A stretch of 64,000 nucleotides of DNA. Origin: Bradyrhizobium zhanjiangense. Lineage in GTDB: Bacteria > Pseudomonadota > Alphaproteobacteria > Rhizobiales > Xanthobacteraceae. The stretch covers positions 5,043,001 to 5,107,000 of the forward strand of contig NZ_CP022221.1 of NCBI RefSeq assembly GCF_004114935.1. The letters are read 5' to 3'. Position numbers and translations under genes: made by a program. The notes beneath the pieces are model-generated. The model was not told where the DNA came from. It saw nothing but the letters and a program-made list of their open reading frames with translations, and ran no database searches. Numbering within the stretch: the stretch's first letter is position 1; the number at the start of each line of letters is the position of its first letter. This document shows positions 43,873 to 52,365 of the stretch, one piece after another.

Positions 43873-44130
43873 TCACTTCTTCTTGGTGCTCGAGCCCGTC
43901 GTGTTCTGCATCTTCTGTCCGGGCGCGCTTTCCGAGTGGCCCGGTCCCGCGGTGGTATTGGTCTGGTGACCGGGCGCGTATTCGGAAGCGCCGGGAGCTG
44001 TCGAAGGCTTCGTCGTGTTCTGCATCTGCTGACCGGGCGCGTTGCTCGAAGCGCCCGGCGATTTCGTCGTTTGCGCGAGCGCCGAGGATGCCGCCAGAAC
44101 GACGGCCGTCGCGATGATCAATTTCTTCAC
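43873..44130 (-). CDS. Small secreted repeat protein
   Basis: An 85-residue protein with a Sec signal (MKKLIIATAVVLAASSALAQ). The mature part has about three imperfect repeats of a PGxSxxAPGxQ unit with MQNTT after two of them (SSNAPGQQMQNTT, SEYAPGHQTNTT, SESAPGQKMQNTT), ending in STKKK. It is hydrophilic and probably disordered. I know of no function; similar short repeat proteins are frequent in Bradyrhizobium. The ribosome site AAGGAGAAGT is clear. Confidence 0.75.
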   Translation of the reverse strand: MKKLIIATAVVLAASSALAQTTKSPGASSNAPGQQMQNTTKPSTAPGASEYAPGHQTNTTAGPGHSESAPGQKMQNTTGSSTKKK

Positions 44131-44314
44131 GTGTACTTCTCCTTGGTCATGGACGCGGGCACGAGCGATGTCGCGCGTCGGCCGCTCCGGTTCAGGACCG
44201 GGATAACTTGGCGGTCGGTGGCTGGTTTCGGTGGCGGACCGAAATTTAAGTCCATCTCCGCGCGCAGGAACACGACGGCATTCACCGCGCGTTCAGGTGG
44301 AAGCAGATTCTGAC

Positions 44315-45673
44315 CTACCGCCGGAAGAACGACGACAGCGTCGATCCCGCAGACGCTGATGCCGTCTCCGGCTTCGCCGGTGCCGGCTGGGCCGCGGGTG
44401 CAGGCGCGGGCTCCTCATGCTTTGACGAGCGCTTCGAGGAGTAGCTGCGGCGGCGCTGCGGCTTCTCGGGCTTGGCGCTGGGCGCGGGCGCGGCTTCGGC
44501 TTGCGGTACCGCGTCCTGGTTGTTCTCGGAGCTCTTCTCCTGAACCCTGTCCTGAGTCTTTTCTTGTCTCTTGTCTTGCGCCTTTTCTTGGCCGCCGCGC
44601 ATCGACAGGCGCTGGCCATCGAACACGGTGGTCTCGCAATGGCGATCGTTCTCGGTGAGGCCGGCGCAGAGTTTTGCGGCGGCGGCGGCGTTGATCAGGG
44701 GACCGGCACCCAAGCGGAGCTGCATGCCGAGGCCGGTGGCGCCCTCCTTGATCATGATGATCGGCCGCAGTGCGCCGACTTCCGGATTGGATTTGGTCAC
44801 GCCGCGCCAGAGTGCGCGCAGGCCGTCGATCGAGTTGGCGCCGCCGAGGTCGATTGCAAAGCGCGTCTGCTGGACTGCGATCGCGGGGGCTTCGGTCTCG
44901 GCTGCCTCCGGCGGCTTCGTTACTGCCGCGACGACCTCGGTTGGAGCTGCAGCCGGCTCGGCCTTCTTCTCGGCGGCCTTCTCAGCTGCCTCGGGCTGAA
45001 TCAGTTTGGACGCGGCCGGATCCGGCGGCGCCATGATCGACTTGGACGGCACCAGCGGAATGGTCGGCGACTGCTGCACGAGCGAGGCGGCAGCCGCGGT
45101 CTGCGGCGGTGGGCTCGAGGGCTCCTTCACAGGCTCCTTGTGAGTATCCTTCTGATTATCCTTGGCGGCTTCAGCGCGCGGCTTCTCGCTCGCCGGAGCT
45201 GGCGTCGAGGCGACCGGCGCGACGCTGGGAGCTGCGGTCGCTGGCGCGACATCCTGCGGCTTGGCGCCTTGCGGCGGCGCGGCGCTCTGCTTGGCGATGG
45301 CACCGGTGACGGAATCGAGGCCCTGCTCCAGCACCGTGACGCGCGAATAGAGCCGGTCGCGATCGCCGTTCAGCGTCTCGATGGCGGCGGCGAGCCGGCG
45401 AGCCTCGTTCTGGCTCTCCTTGGTCAGCATCTGGAGCCGGTCGGCCTGGCGCGCGAGATCGGCGGAGGCGACCTGGTCGCGCCGCCAGCTGAGCTGGGCC
45501 TGATTGGCCATCACGGCGATGACGACGGCCCCCACGGCCGCGACGCCCCACGAGCCCAGCCGCCACATCATGCGCCGGTCGAATGCGCTTTCCTCGGCCA
45601 AAAGTCCGGAGAACAGCCCGCCGGTCTCCTTGGTGCCGAAGGCATCCGCCAGTGGGTCGGAATCCTTTGCCAT
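44315..45673 (-). CDS. Single-pass membrane protein with coiled coil and SPOR-like domain
   Basis: A 452-residue protein anchored by one helix (about residues 41-60, WGVAAVGAVVIAVMA). A periplasmic coiled coil (about 70-125) follows, then a long Pro/Ala/Lys/Glu-rich linker. A compact domain (about 270-355, FAIDLGGANSIDGLRALWRG through CETTVFDGQRL) resembles a SPOR-type peptidoglycan-binding fold. The C-terminal tail is basic and low-complexity. It is transcribed away from glmU across a 172-bp shared control region. A role at the cell envelope is likely; no named family is claimed. Confidence 0.75.
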   Translation of the reverse strand: MAKDSDPLADAFGTKETGGLFSGLLAEESAFDRRMMWRLGSWGVAAVGAVVIAVMANQAQLSWRRDQVASADLARQADRLQMLTKESQNEARRLAAAIETLNGDRDRLYSRVTVLEQGLDSVTGAIAKQSAAPPQGAKPQDVAPATAAPSVAPVASTPAPASEKPRAEAAKDNQKDTHKEPVKEPSSPPPQTAAAASLVQQSPTIPLVPSKSIMAPPDPAASKLIQPEAAEKAAEKKAEPAAAPTEVVAAVTKPPEAAETEAPAIAVQQTRFAIDLGGANSIDGLRALWRGVTKSNPEVGALRPIIMIKEGATGLGMQLRLGAGPLINAAAAAKLCAGLTENDRHCETTVFDGQRLSMRGGQEKAQDKRQEKTQDRVQEKSSENNQDAVPQAEAAPAPSAKPEKPQRRRSYSSKRSSKHEEPAPAPAAQPAPAKPETASASAGSTLSSFFRR

Positions 45674-45845
45674 GAACGTTAAGTGCCCAGCCCTGTCCGG
45701 CTTCCCCGAATCAATCAGGGAACATTAACAGGAAATACGCCCCGCACTTGAATTCCGGGCGTTTGCGGGGGTAGCAAGGCGATGGCATCAGGGCGGCCTG
45801 CCGTCCGCCGCACCAATTGATTCGGCCGTATCTGACAGGATTTCG

Positions 45846-47213
45846 ATGACCGCCCGTTCCAGCCTCACGATCGTGCTCGCCGCCGGCGAAGGCACGCGCA
45901 TGCGATCGAGCCTGCCGAAAGTGCTGCATCCCGTCGCACATCAGACGCTGCTCGCCCATGTGCTCGCCGCCGCGCCAAAGGGAACCGGCACGTCGCTCGC
46001 AGTCGTGATCGGTCCCCATCATCAGGCGGTCGCGGAGGAAGCGAGGCGCAGCCGCCCCGATGCGCTCACCTTCGTGCAAGCCGAGCGGCTCGGCACCGCG
46101 CATGCGGCGCTGGCGGCGCGCGAGGCGATTGCACGGGGCGTCGACGATCTCTTGATCGCATTCGGCGACACGCCGCTGATCTCGGCCGAAACCTTCGCGC
46201 GGCTGCGCGAACCGCTCGCCAGGGGCGCCGCGATCGCCGGGCTCGGTTTTCGCGCCGCCGATCCTTCGGGCTATGGCCGCTTCATCGTCGAGGGTGACCG
46301 CCTGGCCGCGATCCGCGAAGAGGCCGATGCCAGTGAAGCGGAGCGCAAGATCGATCTGTGCAACGCCGGCCTGATGGCGATCGACGGTCGCCGCGCGCTC
46401 GAAATTCTCGGGCAGATCGGCAATGCCAATTCCAAGAGCGAATATTATCTGACGGACGCAGTCGGCATCGTCCGCGAAAAGGGATGGGAGTCGGTCGTGA
46501 TCGAGACCAGTGAAGACGAAGTGCGTGGCATCAACACCAAGGCGCAACTCGCCGAAGCGGAAAGCGTGATGCAGGCGCGCTTACGCAAAGCGGCGATGGA
46601 GGCCGGCGTCACGCTGGTCGCGCCGGAGACGGTGTTCCTGTCCGCCGACACCGTGTTCGGCAAGGACGTGACCATCGAGCCGTTCGTGGTCATCGGCCCG
46701 GGCATCTCGATCGCCGACGGCGCGGTGATCCATTCCTTCTCGCACATCGTGCAGAGTTCGATTGGCAAGAACGCATCTGTCGGTCCGTTCTCGCGCATGA
46801 GGCCGGGCAGCTCGCTCGGCGAAGGTGCCAAGATCGGCAACTTCGTGGAGACCAAGGCCGCGACGCTCGAGGCGGGAGCGAAGGCCAATCATCTCGCCTA
46901 CATCGGCGATGCGATCGTCGGCGCCAAGTCCAACATCGGTGCAGGCACCATCACCTGCAACTACGACGGCTTTGGGAAGCACAAGACGGTGATCGGGCAG
47001 GGTGCGTTCGTGGGCACCAACTCCTCGCTGGTCGCCCCCGTCAAAATCGGCAACGGCGCCTATATCGGCTCCGGCTCGGTGATCACCCGCGATGTGCCCG
47101 ACGATGCGATGGCGCTGGAGCGCAACCAGCAGACCATCCGGGAAGGCGGTGCTGCGCGCTATCGCGAGATGAAGACGGGCGGCAAGACTCTCGAAAAGAA
47201 GCCGGAGAAGTGA
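45846..47213 (+). CDS. glmU: Bifunctional GlmU: glucosamine-1-P acetyltransferase / GlcNAc-1-P uridylyltransferase
   Basis: A 455-residue enzyme that makes UDP-N-acetylglucosamine for peptidoglycan and lipopolysaccharide. The N-terminal uridylyltransferase domain begins [19 protein letters not shown] (the GxGTxM...K motif) and has [10 protein letters not shown] and FGDTPL. After about residue 240 comes a left-handed beta-helix acetyltransferase with hexapeptide repeats, [19 protein letters not shown] and [10 protein letters not shown], including the acetyl-transfer histidine and asparagine region. Length is normal. It is separated from glmS only by a small minus-strand gene. Confidence 0.97.
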   Translation: MTARSSLTIVLAAGEGTRMRSSLPKVLHPVAHQTLLAHVLAAAPKGTGTSLAVVIGPHHQAVAEEARRSRPDALTFVQAERLGTAHAALAAREAIARGVDDLLIAFGDTPLISAETFARLREPLARGAAIAGLGFRAADPSGYGRFIVEGDRLAAIREEADASEAERKIDLCNAGLMAIDGRRALEILGQIGNANSKSEYYLTDAVGIVREKGWESVVIETSEDEVRGINTKAQLAEAESVMQARLRKAAMEAGVTLVAPETVFLSADTVFGKDVTIEPFVVIGPGISIADGAVIHSFSHIVQSSIGKNASVGPFSRMRPGSSLGEGAKIGNFVETKAATLEAGAKANHLAYIGDAIVGAKSNIGAGTITCNYDGFGKHKTVIGQGAFVGTNSSLVAPVKIGNGAYIGSGSVITRDVPDDAMALERNQQTIREGGAARYREMKTGGKTLEKKPEK

Positions 47214-47219
47214 GCGAGG

Positions 47220-47435
47220 CTATTCGTCCGCGAATTCGGAGAAGATCGCGCGGGTCAGGCGCCAGCCGCGCGGCTTGGCGCGCTTGGCCGGCTCGCCGTC
47301 GGGATGCTTGATGAAGAGGGGCTTGTTTTCCTTGCCCCGCAGGGGCGGCGGCCAATGCGCAAGGTGCGTGCCCGAGGTCTCGCTGGCGCGCAGATACATC
47401 GACGACAGGCCTTTGCGGTCGGATGAGCTTCTCAT
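47220..47435 (-). CDS. Small conserved-looking protein, unknown function
   Basis: A 71-residue basic protein. ATG 47435 has AGGAGAGAC 8 bp upstream. Blocks such as THLAHWPPPLRGKENKPLFIK and RGWRLTRAIFSEFADE look like a structured small protein, but I do not recognise it. It lies convergent to glmU (6 bp apart) and divergent from glmS. Confidence 0.6.
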   Translation of the reverse strand: MRSSSDRKGLSSMYLRASETSGTHLAHWPPPLRGKENKPLFIKHPDGEPAKRAKPRGWRLTRAIFSEFADE

Positions 47436-47653
47436 GGCCGTCTCTCCTGGGCGGGAATCGTTGGCCAAACATGTTGACAGTGAGTTAACGTGCGGGGTTA
47501 AAGGCCGGCCAAATCGACGCAGGCGAGGCTCGGTGTGATCTGGCGCTGTCTCAATCAGCAATAATTATTGAGTATCTGGTTCCGTAGGAGTTTCGCTAAA
47601 ACCGACCGCGTCGTTTAGGCGATTTTTCGGCGATTTGGGGGATAGTGATCCGC

Positions 47654-49480
47654 ATGTGCGGGATTGTCGGCATTCTCGGGCGCGAGCCGGTTGCAGAGCA
47701 ATTGGTGGATTCGCTCAAACGTCTCGAATATCGCGGCTACGATTCCGCGGGCGTCGCCACACTCGAGGGCAAGCATCTGGAGCGCCGCCGCGCCGAGGGC
47801 AAGCTGAAGAACCTGGAGAAGCGGCTCGAGGCGGAGCCGTTGAAGGGCACCACCGGCATCGGTCACACCCGCTGGGCCACCCACGGCAAGCCGACCGTCA
47901 ACAACGCCCATCCGCACGCGACCGAGCGCGTCGCCGTGGTCCACAACGGCATCATCGAGAATTTCCGCGAGCTGCGCGAGGAACTCGAGACGAAGGGCAC
48001 GGTGTTCCACACCGAGACCGACACCGAGATCGTGGTGCACCTCGTCGACGATCTGCTCGCGCGCGGCAACAAGCCGGTCGAGGCCGTCAAGCTGACGCTG
48101 GCGCGCTTACGCGGCGCCTTCGCCCTCGGCTTCATCTTCGCCGGCGACGACGACCTCATGATCGGCGCCCGCAACGGCCCGCCGCTCGCGATCGGCTATG
48201 GCGACGGCGAGATGTATCTCGGCTCCGACGCCATCGCGCTCGGCCCCTTCACCGAGACGATCAGCTATCTCGAGGACGGCGACTGGGTCGTGCTCACCCG
48301 CAACAGCGCAACGATCTTCGACAAGGACGGCCACGCCGTCCAGCGCGACAAGATCAGGCACGCGGCCTCGACCTCGCTGGTCGACAAGGCCAACTACCGC
48401 CACTTCATGGCGAAGGAGATCCACGAGCAGCCGGAAGTCGTCGGTCACACGCTCGCGCGTTATGTCGATATGGCGACCGAGCGCGTCTCCCTGCCGGTCA
48501 AGCTGCCATTCGACTTCAGGACCATCCAGCGCATCAACATCACGGCCTGCGGCACGGCGAGCTATGCCGGCTTCGTTGCAAAGTACTGGTTCGAGCGTTT
48601 TGCGCGCGTGCCGGTCGAGGTCGACGTCGCCTCCGAATTCCGCTACCGCGAAGCGCCCCTGCGCAAGGGTGATCTCGCCATCTTCATCTCGCAGTCCGGC
48701 GAGACCGCAGACACGCTGGCGGCGCTGCGCTATGCCAAGGCCGGGGGCGTGCACACGGTCGCCGTCGTCAACGTGGCGACCTCGACGATCGCGCGCGAAA
48801 GCGAGACCGTGCTGCAAACGCTGGCGGGACCCGAGATCGGTGTCGCCTCGACCAAGGCCTTCACCTGCCAGCTGATGGTGCTCGCAAATCTTGCAATTGC
48901 GGCCGGCAAGGCCCGCGGCGAATTGTCAGACGAGGATGAGACCAGGCTCGTCCATGGCCTCGTCGAGATCCCGCGCTTGATGTCGGATGCGCTCACCACC
49001 GAGGTTGAGATCGAGCGTCTGGCGCGCGAGATCGCAAAGTCGCGCGACGTGCTCTATCTTGGCCGCGGCACCAGTTTTCCACTGGCGCTCGAAGGCGCGC
49101 TGAAGCTGAAGGAGATATCCTACATCCACGCCGAAGGGTACGCTGCCGGCGAGCTGAAGCACGGACCCATCGCGCTGATCGACGAGACCATGCCCGTCGT
49201 CGTCATTGCGCCCTACGACCGGGTGTTCGAAAAGACCGTCTCGAACATGCAGGAGGTCGCCGCCCGCGGCGGCAAAATCATTCTGATGACCGATGCCAAG
49301 GGCGCGGAGGAGGCGACGGTCGATTCTCTCGTCACCATCGTGATGCCCGACATGGCGGGGGCGTTCACGCCGATGGTCTATGCCGTTCCTGTGCAGCTGC
49401 TCGCCTATCACACGGCCGTGGTGATGGGCACCGACGTGGACCAGCCGCGCAACCTCGCGAAATCGGTGACCGTGGAATAG
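47654..49480 (+). CDS. glmS: Glutamine-fructose-6-phosphate aminotransferase (isomerising)
   Basis: A 608-residue enzyme that makes glucosamine-6-phosphate from fructose-6-phosphate and glutamine, the first step towards UDP-GlcNAc. The start is fixed at ATG 47654, because the N-terminal nucleophile must be Cys2 (MCGIVGILG); GTG 47645 would bury it. The amidotransferase domain shows HTRWATHG, HNGIIENF and HTETDTE. The two SIS isomerase domains have CGTASYAG, SQSGETADT, EIGVASTKAF, SYIHAEGYAAGELKHGP and the C-terminal DQPRNLAKSVTVE, all canonical. It provides the substrate for the GlmU reaction encoded nearby. Confidence 0.97.
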   Translation: MCGIVGILGREPVAEQLVDSLKRLEYRGYDSAGVATLEGKHLERRRAEGKLKNLEKRLEAEPLKGTTGIGHTRWATHGKPTVNNAHPHATERVAVVHNGIIENFRELREELETKGTVFHTETDTEIVVHLVDDLLARGNKPVEAVKLTLARLRGAFALGFIFAGDDDLMIGARNGPPLAIGYGDGEMYLGSDAIALGPFTETISYLEDGDWVVLTRNSATIFDKDGHAVQRDKIRHAASTSLVDKANYRHFMAKEIHEQPEVVGHTLARYVDMATERVSLPVKLPFDFRTIQRINITACGTASYAGFVAKYWFERFARVPVEVDVASEFRYREAPLRKGDLAIFISQSGETADTLAALRYAKAGGVHTVAVVNVATSTIARESETVLQTLAGPEIGVASTKAFTCQLMVLANLAIAAGKARGELSDEDETRLVHGLVEIPRLMSDALTTEVEIERLAREIAKSRDVLYLGRGTSFPLALEGALKLKEISYIHAEGYAAGELKHGPIALIDETMPVVVIAPYDRVFEKTVSNMQEVAARGGKIILMTDAKGAEEATVDSLVTIVMPDMAGAFTPMVYAVPVQLLAYHTAVVMGTDVDQPRNLAKSVTVE

Positions 49481-49564
49481 GCACAAGGGATATCGGTTGG
49501 TCGCAGCCTTCCAAAACCTGCTAGAAGACCCTAGCTTGTGTGCTGCGACCGATCTGGAACCCGA

Positions 49565-50338
49565 ATGACCCCCCGCGACGACGCGCCTGCGCCTCTTGAT
49601 CCCGTCCCGGAACCGCATACCGGCCTAATGGGCCGTTTTCGCAATTATTTCCTGACCGGCCTCGTCGTGACGGGGCCGATCGCGATCACGCTTTATCTGG
49701 TCTGGTGGTTCGTCACCTGGGTCGACGGCGTGGTGCGACCGTTCGTGCCGCTGGCCTATCGACCCGAAACCTATCTTCCCTATGGTGTTCCCGGCTGGGG
49801 ACTGATTGTCGCATTCTTCACGCTGACGCTGGTCGGCTTCCTCGCGGCCAACCTGATCGGCCGGACGCTGGTCGACGTCGGCGAGACCTTTCTCGGCCGG
49901 ATTCCGGCGGTGCGCGCGATCTATCGCGGCCTCAAGCAGGTGTTCGAGACACTGTTCTCGGGCAAGGGTTCGAGCTTCCGGAAAGTGGGCCTGGTCGAGT
50001 TTCCGTCGCCCGGCATGTGGTCGATCGTGCTGATCTCGCAATCGCCGAACGAGGACATTGCGCGCAACCTGCCGGGACAGGAGGAGCACGTCTCGGTGTT
50101 CCTGCCGTGCTCGCCGAACCCGACCACCGGCTTCTTCTTCTATGTCCCGAAGAGCAAGATCATCGAGGTCGACCTCAGCGCCGAGGATGCCGCGACATTG
50201 ATCATGTCGGCCGGCGTGGTGCAGCCGGGCTCGGCGCCAGATCCGAAGAGGGCCGCCGCGCTCGCGGGCGTGGCGAACGCCGCACGCATCGCCAACGCGT
50301 CTGCGCTCCAACCCCAGCAGCCTGCGAAAGTGGAGTAG
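49565..50338 (+). CDS. DUF502 family membrane protein
   Basis: A 257-residue inner-membrane protein. Two hydrophobic helices (about residues 28-52 and 75-100) are followed by the cytoplasmic family core with PAVRAIYRGLKQVFETLF, FRKVGLVEFPSPGMWSIVLIS and the STSPNPTTGFFFYVPKS-like VFLPCSPNPTTGFFFYVPKS segment. The C-terminal 35 residues are Ala-rich. DUF502 proteins are widespread and often neighbour envelope or DNA-repair genes; the function is unknown. The ribosome site before ATG 49565 is weak. Confidence 0.88.
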   Translation: MTPRDDAPAPLDPVPEPHTGLMGRFRNYFLTGLVVTGPIAITLYLVWWFVTWVDGVVRPFVPLAYRPETYLPYGVPGWGLIVAFFTLTLVGFLAANLIGRTLVDVGETFLGRIPAVRAIYRGLKQVFETLFSGKGSSFRKVGLVEFPSPGMWSIVLISQSPNEDIARNLPGQEEHVSVFLPCSPNPTTGFFFYVPKSKIIEVDLSAEDAATLIMSAGVVQPGSAPDPKRAAALAGVANAARIANASALQPQQPAKVE

Positions 50339-50439
50339 GGCCATTCCCGCGCGGGATGGCCGCGTTCACGCAGGCGTTCGCGTCCTCTGCTAGTCTCCGG
50401 TCGAATTGAGCGTCTCGTTCGGAATTCGACCTGGAGTGC

Positions 50440-51297
50440 ATGATGTCCAAAACCATTGCGATCCTCGCGCCCGGTGCCATGGGCAGCGCCGTGGCTCGCC
50501 GCCTCAGCGAGAATGGCGCACGGGTGCTGACGTCACTGAAGGGGCGGAGCGAGGCGACGCTGAAACGGGCGGCGGACGCCGGCATGATCGGCGCCGAGGA
50601 CGACGCGCTCGCCGAAGCCGACATCATCCTCTCGATCGTGCCGCCGGGCGAAGCCGTGGCGCTGGCTGAACGGCTGGCCGCGCTGATCGTCCGACGCGAG
50701 AAGAAGCCGGTCGTGGTCGACTGCAACGCCGTCAGTGTCGACACCGTGCAAAGGATCGAGGAGATCATCGGCTCGGCGCAGGCGCCTTTCGTCGATGCCG
50801 GCATCATCGGCTTTCCGCCGCAGCGTGGTGGCAAGAGCCCGGCCTTCTACATGTCCGGCGAGCACGCCAAGGACGTCGCCGTGCTGAAAGAGCTGGGCCT
50901 CGACGTGCGGATCGTCGAAGGCCCGGTCGGCGCAGCCTCTGCACTCAAGATGTCCTACGCCGGCATCGTCAAGGGCCTCGCCGGCATCGGCTCGGCCATG
51001 GTGGTCGCGGCCACGAAAGCGGGCGCGGCCGACGCGCTGCGCGACGAGCTCGCGCTCAGCCAGCCTGCAATTCTGGCGCGCCTCGAAGTGGCGCTGCCGG
51101 ACATGATCCCGAAGGCGTATCGCTGGGTCGCCGAGATGCGGGAGATTTCGGGATTCTTGGGTCCGGATCATCCGGCCAGCCAGATCTATGAAGGCTTTGC
51201 GAAGTGGTTCGAGCATCTCGCCGAGGATGCCAAGGGGAAGGCGATGGATGCCGCGCTGATGAAGGCGTTCGCGGCGAATGTCCCGAAGAAGGACTAA
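50440..51297 (+). CDS. NAD(P)-binding hydroxyacid-type dehydrogenase (DUF1932 C-terminus)
   Basis: A 285-residue protein with an N-terminal Rossmann fold (IAILAPGAMGSAVARRLSENG), followed by ILSIVPPGEAVALAE and VVDCNAVS, as in 6-phosphogluconate/beta-hydroxyacid dehydrogenases. The C-terminal domain carries the lysine region SALKMSYAGIVKGL and the DUF1932-type helical part with FLGPDHPASQIYEGFAKWFEHLAED. It probably oxidises a hydroxyacid or phosphonate-like substrate with NAD(P), but no substrate can be named. Confidence 0.85.
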   Translation: MMSKTIAILAPGAMGSAVARRLSENGARVLTSLKGRSEATLKRAADAGMIGAEDDALAEADIILSIVPPGEAVALAERLAALIVRREKKPVVVDCNAVSVDTVQRIEEIIGSAQAPFVDAGIIGFPPQRGGKSPAFYMSGEHAKDVAVLKELGLDVRIVEGPVGAASALKMSYAGIVKGLAGIGSAMVVAATKAGAADALRDELALSQPAILARLEVALPDMIPKAYRWVAEMREISGFLGPDHPASQIYEGFAKWFEHLAEDAKGKAMDAALMKAFAANVPKKD

Positions 51298-51347
51298 AAT
51301 CTACCTGCATGCCCGATCTGTCGAATGTCTTGCGCCAAGACCTTGGG

Positions 51348-51776
51348 CTAAGACAGTGGTTGCGTCTCCGAGAACATATCGACAATCTTGTTGGTCATGC
51401 CGTCCACGATCAGCACCTGATCCTTCATCTTGACGTACATATAATCGCGCAGCTCTGGCAATTGCGTGAGCACCTGTGCTGGCAGTCCTTGAGCCTTTAC
51501 GCCTTTTGGAAGTGTTGCGCCAACGGCAGGGGTAAAGTCCTTGGCTGGCTGGGTGGTCTTCAGCCGGAATTGGATATCGTTATGCTCGGTCAGCACGGTC
51601 TTGCGGATCTGCTCGCGCTTCGCGTTGGTGAGGCTGAGTTTCGGCAGGGACGGATGTTGCGATATCGTTGTGCCGTCGCTCAATTCAACCGCACCTTGCC
51701 CACCCGGTTGCGCGAGCGATATTGCGGGCGCGCCGAGTAAGATCGCGAGCGCGGCGATGGTGGTGGGAGCCCTCAT
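51348..51776 (-). CDS. Secreted DUF1236-like protein
   Basis: A 142-residue protein with a Sec signal ending SLAQPGG. The mature part has the DUF1236 pattern: LPKGVKAQGLPAQVLTQLPELRDYMYVKMKDQVLIVD followed by TNKIVDMF. GGAGC lies before the ATG. Proteins of this kind are multicopy in Bradyrhizobium and are of unknown function, probably periplasmic. Confidence 0.8.
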   Translation of the reverse strand: MRAPTTIAALAILLGAPAISLAQPGGQGAVELSDGTTISQHPSLPKLSLTNAKREQIRKTVLTEHNDIQFRLKTTQPAKDFTPAVGATLPKGVKAQGLPAQVLTQLPELRDYMYVKMKDQVLIVDGMTNKIVDMFSETQPLS

Positions 51777-52003
51777 GGTCTGCTCCTTCCTGTCTGCGCC
51801 GCCCTTGAGCGATTAACGGGCCGATCGTGCGTTCCGTTCCGCGGCGGGGCCCGACGAGCGCGCCTTTGCCTGTCCTACGGGTAATCATGCCCCGGGATCA
51901 GGCTACGGCAAGAGTTCCGTGCGTGCGCTCAAGGCAGGCAATGACGGGAATGTACCATCTTGCCCGAGCATCGCTTTCCCGGAGGCATTGCGCCGGCGAC
52001 GGA

Positions 52004-52210
52004 TCAGCGTGGATGACCCCATATGCGCCAATGGGTAGGCTGAATGTCGGCGTGCGTTTTGCCCGATCGATCGACCCAATTGGATCCATCCTTGTGACAG
52101 GGAAAGGGAAGCGAGTGGACGATACCATCAAAGTCCAGCGCGCAGATTTCGAGATCCCCGTCTAAGGGAGCCGTCGAAGTGGACTGCCATTCGGTGGAGA
52201 TGAACTGCAT
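52004..52210 (-). CDS. Small conserved protein of unknown function
   Basis: A 68-residue protein starting MQFISTEWQSTSTAPLDGDL with a good ribosome site (GGAGG, 7 bp before the ATG). The W-x-x-x-x-TAP-x-D/G-x-x-L opening, the DFDGIVHSLPFPC core and the C-terminal PTHWRIWG match a pattern I recognise from short rhizobial proteins without a known role. It is isolated, with about 150-230 bp free on each side. Confidence 0.6.
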   Translation of the reverse strand: MQFISTEWQSTSTAPLDGDLEICALDFDGIVHSLPFPCHKDGSNWVDRSGKTHADIQPTHWRIWGHPR

Positions 52211-52365
52211 GATCTACCTCCAGCAGGGATGTGGGGACAGTTCCAATATACCTTTAGCACGAGTGATCCGTCCCTGAATGTGAGCCAGTTCGCAATGAAA
52301 CAAGGAAAACCTTACCCTTCATTGGGGCAATTGCATTGTCCTTGCCTCGGGCGCACGAGAACGCT

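Noticed and set aside
47436..47653. glmS ribozyme or riboswitch before glmS
   Set aside because: The glmS ribozyme is known mainly from Firmicutes and no such core is visible in the 218-bp leader.
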